Shown here in pieces: positions 57,675 through 64,000 of a stretch of DNA of 64,000 nt (the stretch's first letter is position 1; each line of letters begins with the position of its first letter). The position numbers and the translations under genes are program-made. The stretch spans positions 304,862-368,861 of the forward strand of contig NZ_KB893650.1 in the NCBI RefSeq assembly GCF_000374105.1. The letters are read 5' to 3'. The notes beneath the pieces were generated by a model. It worked only from the letters and a program-made list of their open reading frames with translations. It ran no database searches and was not told the DNA's origin. The DNA comes from Kangiella aquimarina DSM 16071. GTDB taxonomy: Bacteria > Pseudomonadota > Gammaproteobacteria > Enterobacterales > Kangiellaceae.

Positions 57675-59654
57675 CTATTCTTCTTCCAGTGTTTTTATCT
57701 GGCTGGCATTGGCTCTGATTTTGTAAACTTCTAATGCAGAAATTTCTTTTTTACGGGCTAATTCAAGGGCCATCTCTGCCAGGGTTACCATTCCCTGTTT
57801 TTTTGCTATTTCATTAAGCTTATTGATATCCAATGTGTCGTTAATTTCTCTTGCAACTTCCGGAGTAATGCTCAGCAACTCATACACTGAACGTCTTCCA
57901 GCAATTCCGGTATTAAAGCATTCAGCACAACCGGCACCTTTATAGAATTTGTCGTTCTTTGTAGCTTGGATTTCCTTACGAATGGATTCGGGTATTTTTT
58001 CTTCTTCCAGACAATGCGCACAATTTTTCTTAACCAGTCTCTGCGCCAGTATTCCCACTAAAGCATCTTTTAGTAAATATGGTTCAACCCCCATTTCTAT
58101 CAGACGTGTGATGGTGCTTACCGCACTATTGGTATGTAGGGTACTTAATACCAGGTGTCCCGTCAGAGAACTTTCTACTGCTATTTTAGCGGTTTCGCCA
58201 TCACGTATTTCCCCTACCATTATTACATCTGGATCGTGCCTTAAGATATTTCTAAGTGCTCTAGCAAATGTATAACCAATTTTGTGATTTACCGGTATTT
58301 GAGTTACCCCCTCCATTTTGTATTCAACGGGTTCTTCAACTGTGATGATATGCGGACCTTCTTTTACTTTCTCGTTAATCGCGGCATAAAGTGTCGTCGA
58401 TTTACCTGAGCCAGTTGGCCCTGTCACCAGGAACATTCCATAACTAGAATGCAATAAATTGACGAATCGCTCAGTGTCCTTTTCATTAAAACCAAGCTCG
58501 GTAATATCTCGCAATCCCTGTGAGCTATCCAAGATACGAATAACAACACTTTCACCGTACACGGTTGGCATTACCGAAATTCGCATATCAATACTTTTGC
58601 CATTACCGGCATATTCTATTCGTCCATCCTGAGGTAATCTTCTTTCTGAAATATCCATCCCACCAATTATTTTGATTCGACTAACCAAAGCCTGATGTAG
58701 TGATAAGTTCAGTTTTCGAATGGGTGTTAAGGTTCCATCCATTCTATATAAAAGTTGTAGATACTTTGCTCTTGGATGAAGATGAATGTCCGAGGCTCCC
58801 TTTTCAATCGCATCAGTAATAATCGATGCCATTAAATTGATTACGCCTTTTTTCTTGCCTAGACTTTCTATTTCATTGGTGGCTAAACTTTTATTAGCAT
58901 CTATACCCACACGCTCCAATTCACTTAATGCTTCCTTTTCATTTTGAAACTGTACTATGCCACTTAAATATTCTAAAAGGTCACGTTTATTTGCTTTTAA
59001 TGGCTCAATATTACATCCGGCAATGAAACTCAGAACCTGCATTGCATCGATTTGCTGTGGATTGGTAAATGCTACTTCTAAATAATTATTTTTCTTAAAT
59101 AATGGTAATGCCTGGTATTTAAAAAGTAGTTCCGGTGGAAATTTCCGCACCCACTTTTCGTCTATTTCTATGGTACTTAAATCAATATCCTTAATTTCAC
59201 CGGTGTATCGATCTTCTTCTTTGCCAAACGTCGATCGACCATTACCCTGCAGTATATCCATATTTGTTATGTTGGCTTCTGATATGAGAATAATGAAAAT
59301 ATGGTTATGATGCAGACGCAGTACCTTCCAGAGTCCTTTTTCTTTTTCACAAAAAACACACTGTCCGGTTATTGTAAATTTATCACTCATCTCAACGCGA
59401 TAGTTTGAGTAGTTTTGATTGCCTGTTTCTTTCTGGTATTCCTCTAGACTTTCAAAAACAGGTTTCTGGATGACAATATATTGAATCTCAGAGAATGGTG
59501 TTTTGTTATTTTCGGTTATAAATAACTGGTTTTCAAAATCAACCTGTTCTAGCTTTACATCCTGGAGTTTATTTTTCTTATCACATAAAACACTGTTGGT
59601 AGTTTGTCCATTTGTTTCAGTTAATGCATTTTCTAGCAACTGATCAAAGTTCAT
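57675..59654 (-). CDS. GspE/PilB/MshE-type secretion ATPase
   Basis: A 659-residue hexameric ATPase that drives pilin or pseudopilin assembly. Walker A GPTGSGKSTTLYA is near 420, the Asp box is in ITVEEPVEYKMEGVTQI, Walker B VGEIRDGETAKIAVE, and STLHTN follows. The zinc tetracysteine CAHC...CAEC lies at about 560-595. Residues 150-240 hold an MshEN/GspE-N-like domain, a fold that in some members binds c-di-GMP. The first 150 residues are unusual, with CVFC near 100. No pilus genes are adjacent. Confidence 0.86.
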   Translation of the reverse strand: MNFDQLLENALTETNGQTTNSVLCDKKNKLQDVKLEQVDFENQLFITENNKTPFSEIQYIVIQKPVFESLEEYQKETGNQNYSNYRVEMSDKFTITGQCVFCEKEKGLWKVLRLHHNHIFIILISEANITNMDILQGNGRSTFGKEEDRYTGEIKDIDLSTIEIDEKWVRKFPPELLFKYQALPLFKKNNYLEVAFTNPQQIDAMQVLSFIAGCNIEPLKANKRDLLEYLSGIVQFQNEKEALSELERVGIDANKSLATNEIESLGKKKGVINLMASIITDAIEKGASDIHLHPRAKYLQLLYRMDGTLTPIRKLNLSLHQALVSRIKIIGGMDISERRLPQDGRIEYAGNGKSIDMRISVMPTVYGESVVIRILDSSQGLRDITELGFNEKDTERFVNLLHSSYGMFLVTGPTGSGKSTTLYAAINEKVKEGPHIITVEEPVEYKMEGVTQIPVNHKIGYTFARALRNILRHDPDVIMVGEIRDGETAKIAVESSLTGHLVLSTLHTNSAVSTITRLIEMGVEPYLLKDALVGILAQRLVKKNCAHCLEEEKIPESIRKEIQATKNDKFYKGAGCAECFNTGIAGRRSVYELLSITPEVAREINDTLDINKLNEIAKKQGMVTLAEMALELARKKEISALEVYKIRANASQIKTLEEE

Positions 59655-59819
59655 GCCCTTCCCCTATTTTCTTACCATTTTCCGTACTTAATTTACGCTA
59701 CTTTAGCTTCCATTTCCTGATTAATATCAATATTTCTCTGTTGATCCAGCAAAATCTTTTGCTTGCGTTTTGATTGTGATTATTTATTCTGAACGAATAA
59801 TTATGCATGGACTGACATT

Positions 59820-61283
59820 ATGATACTCATTGGCGGTAATAAAGAACAACAGCATATCCAATTAAACCCCAAGATGGCTAACCGTCATGGTCTGATTGCT
59901 GGTGCTACCGGAACCGGCAAAACCGTTACTCTACAAGTCCTAGCAGAGGCCTTTTCTAATATAGGTGTTACTGTCTTTGCCGCAGACATTAAAGGTGATC
60001 TCAGCGGCATTGCTAAAGCAGCAAGTCCCCACCCTAAGATTTCAGAAAGAATAGATGCAATCCGAATACCTGAATATCAAGCTAGAGCTAATCCTGTTCT
60101 TTTCTGGGATGTCTATGGCCAACATGGCCATCCAGTACGTACTACTATTTCTGAAATGGGTCCACTTTTATTAGCTAACTTACTTGAGCTTAATGATACC
60201 CAGAGTGGTGTGTTGCACATTGCCTTTGATATTGCTGATGAACAGGGGCTGTTACTGCTTGATATCAAAGACCTCCGTTCCATGCTTAACTGGCTAAGTG
60301 ATAATCGTCAGGAAGTTAGCAGGCATTATGGAAATGTGGCCGTCCAATCCGTTGCAGCTATTATTCGTAAGCTACTAGTCCTTGAGAATTCTGGAGGTGA
60401 CCATTTTTTTGGCGAGCCTGCGCTTAACATCAATGACATGATGCGTTTAGACCAAAATGGTAAGGGCTATATTAATTTACTTTACAGCCGCGAGTTGATG
60501 CTAAATCCCAAGATCTATTCCACCTTCCTTCTGTGGTTGCTTTCAGAACTGTTCGAAGAGCTGGATGAAGTTGGTGATCCTGAAAAACCTCGTCTGGTTT
60601 TCTTTTTCGACGAAGCCCACCTTTTATTTGATCATGCCCCAAAAATTCTTTTGCAGCGTATTGAGCAGGTGGTTCGCCTGATTCGTTCAAAAGGGGTTGG
60701 TGTCTATTTTGTCACCCAAAACCCCACCGATATTCCAGACTCGGTGCTTGGACAACTGGGTAATCGAATTCAGCATGCTCTTCGTGCTTTTACACCTAAG
60801 GATCAAAAAGCCATTCGTGTGGCCGCAGAAACCTTCAGACCTAATCCTAAACTTAACACTGAAAATGTTATTACTCAGTTATCTGTGGGCGAAGCTTTGG
60901 TTTCAGTTCTCGATGAGAAGGGCCGACCTACACCTGTAGAACAGACCTTGATATGCCCGCCCTGTTCCAAGATAGGTCCACTTAGTGATGATGACTGGAA
61001 GTCTCTATTCAACCAATCTGTAATTAAAGGTATTTACGATACTCCCATTGATAGACAATCAGCTTATGAAGTATTACTGCAAAGGGAACAAGAGCTCGCA
61101 CAGCGTCAAGCTAATGAAATGAAAGAAGCTGAAAAAATTCGTAAACAGTCTAAACCTGCCAGACGATCAAACCGTCAATCAATTGGCGAAGCCTTCACCA
61201 AAACTCTGGTTCGAACAATCAGCTCAGGGCTTGGTCGTAAAATCGTCCGTGGACTACTTGGTTCCATCCTTGGTACTAAGTAA
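59820..61283 (+). CDS. HerA-like DUF853 ATPase (YjgR type)
   Basis: A 487-residue ATPase with Walker A GATGTGKT near 35, Walker B RLVFFFDEAHLLF and an arginine-finger region HALRAFTPKDQKAIR. A C-terminal basic tail follows. DUF853/YjgR proteins resemble the HerA/FtsK translocase class, but no function is proven. Confidence 0.88.
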   Translation: MILIGGNKEQQHIQLNPKMANRHGLIAGATGTGKTVTLQVLAEAFSNIGVTVFAADIKGDLSGIAKAASPHPKISERIDAIRIPEYQARANPVLFWDVYGQHGHPVRTTISEMGPLLLANLLELNDTQSGVLHIAFDIADEQGLLLLDIKDLRSMLNWLSDNRQEVSRHYGNVAVQSVAAIIRKLLVLENSGGDHFFGEPALNINDMMRLDQNGKGYINLLYSRELMLNPKIYSTFLLWLLSELFEELDEVGDPEKPRLVFFFDEAHLLFDHAPKILLQRIEQVVRLIRSKGVGVYFVTQNPTDIPDSVLGQLGNRIQHALRAFTPKDQKAIRVAAETFRPNPKLNTENVITQLSVGEALVSVLDEKGRPTPVEQTLICPPCSKIGPLSDDDWKSLFNQSVIKGIYDTPIDRQSAYEVLLQREQELAQRQANEMKEAEKIRKQSKPARRSNRQSIGEAFTKTLVRTISSGLGRKIVRGLLGSILGTK

Positions 61284-61310
61284 CGATTATCCTTTAGCCT
61301 CCTGATAGCA

Positions 61311-61338
61311 AAAAGCCCATGAAATATCATGGGCTTTT
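61311..61338. terminator. Bidirectional terminator
   Basis: AAAAGCCCATGA-AATA-TCATGGGCTTTT, a perfect 12-base stem between the HerA-like and dodecin genes. Confidence 0.92.
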
Positions 61339-61355
61339 AGTTTGATAGGGCTAGG

Positions 61356-61559
61356 TTAATCTTTTAACAGGAAGGTTACCTTCATTACAACTCGAAAGCT
61401 TTCTACCTCCCCATCTTTAATAACAACCTGCTGCTCTTTAACCCAGGCTGCTTTAACTTGATCGAGGGTTTTATTTGCTCTGCGGATCCCTTTCCTCACC
61501 GCATCTTCGAAACTCTCAGCTGAGTCAGCAATTATTTCTGTAACCTTTGCGACTGACAT
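61356..61559 (-). CDS. Dodecin flavin-binding protein
   Basis: A 67-residue dodecin. Dodecins form hollow 12-mers that bind and buffer FMN or riboflavin. Family features are the SVAKVTEIIADSAESFEDAV opening, the Trp in KAAWVKEQQ, and the C-terminal strand. Usual length; its own strong AAGGAG site. Confidence 0.93.
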   Translation of the reverse strand: MSVAKVTEIIADSAESFEDAVRKGIRRANKTLDQVKAAWVKEQQVVIKDGEVESFRVVMKVTFLLKD

Positions 61560-61717
61560 AAGTACTCCTTTTTGTTTTTGATTCCTCAGTTATCTTACTC
61601 TTGCTGACCGCTATATCAATGATTTACAGCTCATTTTTGAAGGTTTAACAATTGTGCCTTGTTATTTTTTTTAATTTAATGGATCTTGTAATTATGGTTT
61701 ATAAGGTACCGACCAAT

Positions 61718-62653
61718 ATGGCTGACACACTTCAAGCAAGTTCATCTTTGTTTCATTGTGTTGATTCTCCCTTTCTAATGCCGTTTGATGGTCATTTAGC
61801 TATCAATGAACTACAAACAACTCCCTCGCCAGCTTTAACAAAGGATGAATATAAGGCTCAGTTACAGAAAAACTCTGATGCCCTTTATCATCTGCAACAT
61901 AAAATGTTTGCTGATAATCGTTTCTCTGTTCTTTTAATTTTTCAAGCATTGGACGCTGCTGGTAAAGATAGCACTATCAGAAAAGTCTTCAGTGGCGTAA
62001 ATCCCGCAGGATTCCAGGTTCACAACTTTAAACAACCTTCAAGTCAGGAGCTGGATCACGACTTTTTATGGCGTACTTGCAAGGCTCTTCCTGAGCGAGG
62101 CAGAATTGGTATCTTCAATCGCAGTTATTATGAAGAAGTTTTAGTAGTTCGTGTACATCCTAACTTTCTTCTGCATCAACGCCTGCCTAATTTCACTACT
62201 GATAACTTGTTGCAGATTGACCAGCATACCCAGCTTTGGACCGACAGGTTTCAGTCAATAAATGATCACGAGGCGCACCTTGCCCGAAATGGCACCATTA
62301 TTCTTAAGTTTTTCCTAAACGTTTCACAACAGGAGCAACACCGACGGTTTTTATCTCGTATCCACAACCCCGAGAAAAACTGGAAGTTTTCTAGTTCGGA
62401 TATAGAAGAAAGTCAGCTGTGGGACAAGTATCAACACGCCTACCAAGAAGCACTATCTAATACTTCTCGACCCTGGGCACCCTGGTATGTTATTCCCGCC
62501 GACAATAAACCAGCTATGCGGGCCATAGTATCGCAGCTTGTATTAGACAATATGCAACAACTCCCCTTAAAATTCCCTGCGCTATCCGACGAGGATAGAG
62601 AGGCATTGCCAATCTACGAGATTGCTTTAAATAAACACATTTGTAATAAGTAA
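61718..62653 (+). CDS. Polyphosphate kinase 2 family protein
   Basis: A 311-residue PPK2, which transfers phosphate between polyphosphate and nucleotides. Walker A is in [13 protein letters not shown], Walker B in [20 protein letters not shown], and the lid in [15 protein letters not shown]. The start is uncertain: the frame opens at 61652, with ATGs at 61679, 61694 and 61718; none has a strong ribosome site and I took the last (MADTLQ). Single-domain subclass; whether it prefers AMP, ADP or GDP is not clear. Confidence 0.87.
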   Translation: MADTLQASSSLFHCVDSPFLMPFDGHLAINELQTTPSPALTKDEYKAQLQKNSDALYHLQHKMFADNRFSVLLIFQALDAAGKDSTIRKVFSGVNPAGFQVHNFKQPSSQELDHDFLWRTCKALPERGRIGIFNRSYYEEVLVVRVHPNFLLHQRLPNFTTDNLLQIDQHTQLWTDRFQSINDHEAHLARNGTIILKFFLNVSQQEQHRRFLSRIHNPEKNWKFSSSDIEESQLWDKYQHAYQEALSNTSRPWAPWYVIPADNKPAMRAIVSQLVLDNMQQLPLKFPALSDEDREALPIYEIALNKHICNK

Positions 62654-62680
62654 GTATTCACTATTGTTATGAAGTCAAAA

Positions 62681-62705
62681 AAAAGCCGCTAATAAGCGGC
62701 CTTTT
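62681..62705. terminator. Bidirectional terminator between ppk2 and gyrB
   Basis: AAAAGCCGCT-AATA-AGCGGCCTTTT, with T-runs both ways, between convergent genes. Confidence 0.88.
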
Positions 62706-62731
62706 GTTTCTGCTTTTAAATCACTCTGCTG

Positions 62732-64000
<1,269 letters not shown>

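Overview
The window is a compact, moderately AT-rich gammaproteobacterial chromosome segment. The evidence is the fadA-fadB / pepQ-yigZ divergent block, ubiK, comM, rep, rhlE, katG, a FadR-like palindrome, and a GyrB carrying the long insertion typical of Gammaproteobacteria. Gene content fits a marine aerobic heterotroph (my guess is near Kangiellaceae or other Oceanospirillales; not provable here). I recognise no rRNA, tRNA or CRISPR.

Layout. 1-10.6 kb: envelope and cation genes (CNNM-type CBS protein, MntP, TspO, P-type ATPase overlapping a diguanylate cyclase), an FMN reductase, an acidic repeat protein, PhzF-like, and a second diguanylate cyclase. 10.6-20 kb: an encapsulated-ferritin-like protein without a shell gene, small membrane proteins (one interrupted by an amber codon), cytochrome b561, KatG, an acetyltransferase and an M28 peptidase. 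20-26.7 kb: RhlE helicase, VF530 protein, a secreted FG-GAP / intradiol-dioxygenase-like / cytochrome b561 group, a LytTR regulator and MipA/OmpV.

26.7-38.6 kb is the most unusual part. A tyrosine recombinase with the integron-specific insertion (IntI, 37632-38597) is divergent from a block of small minus-strand genes separated by recognisable attC sites (34.4-37.4 kb). For the first three cassettes the cassette end and its own R'' box are exactly complementary, which fixes the boundaries. The ~100-bp promoter/attI-proximal block beside intI recurs in degenerate form at 29941-30039, with no integrase next to it. It faces a second block of small minus-strand genes (26.7-29.9 kb). I read this as a relic second array head. 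Between the two lie a DUF1996 lipoprotein, a BaeSR-like two-component system and a small periplasmic protein.

38.6-48.6 kb: comM, then a sulfur cluster: a class V aminotransferase, a BigR/SqrR-type ArsR repressor with a cysteine pair, a rhodanese, a YgaP-like DUF2892 protein and a persulfide-dioxygenase-like metallohydrolase. An MMPL/RND exporter with a LolA-like protein and a DUF1302-like outer-membrane protein sits in the same block. Two ATTAG-N6-CTAAT palindromes lie in the divergent promoter between exporter and dioxygenase, suggesting one redox-controlled regulon.

48.6-64 kb: Rep helicase, a VOC protein, fatty-acid beta-oxidation (fadBA), pepQ-yigZ-SirB2, ubiK, an orphan GspE/MshE-type ATPase, a HerA-like ATPase, dodecin, PPK2, and the 3' two-thirds or so of gyrB cut by the window edge.
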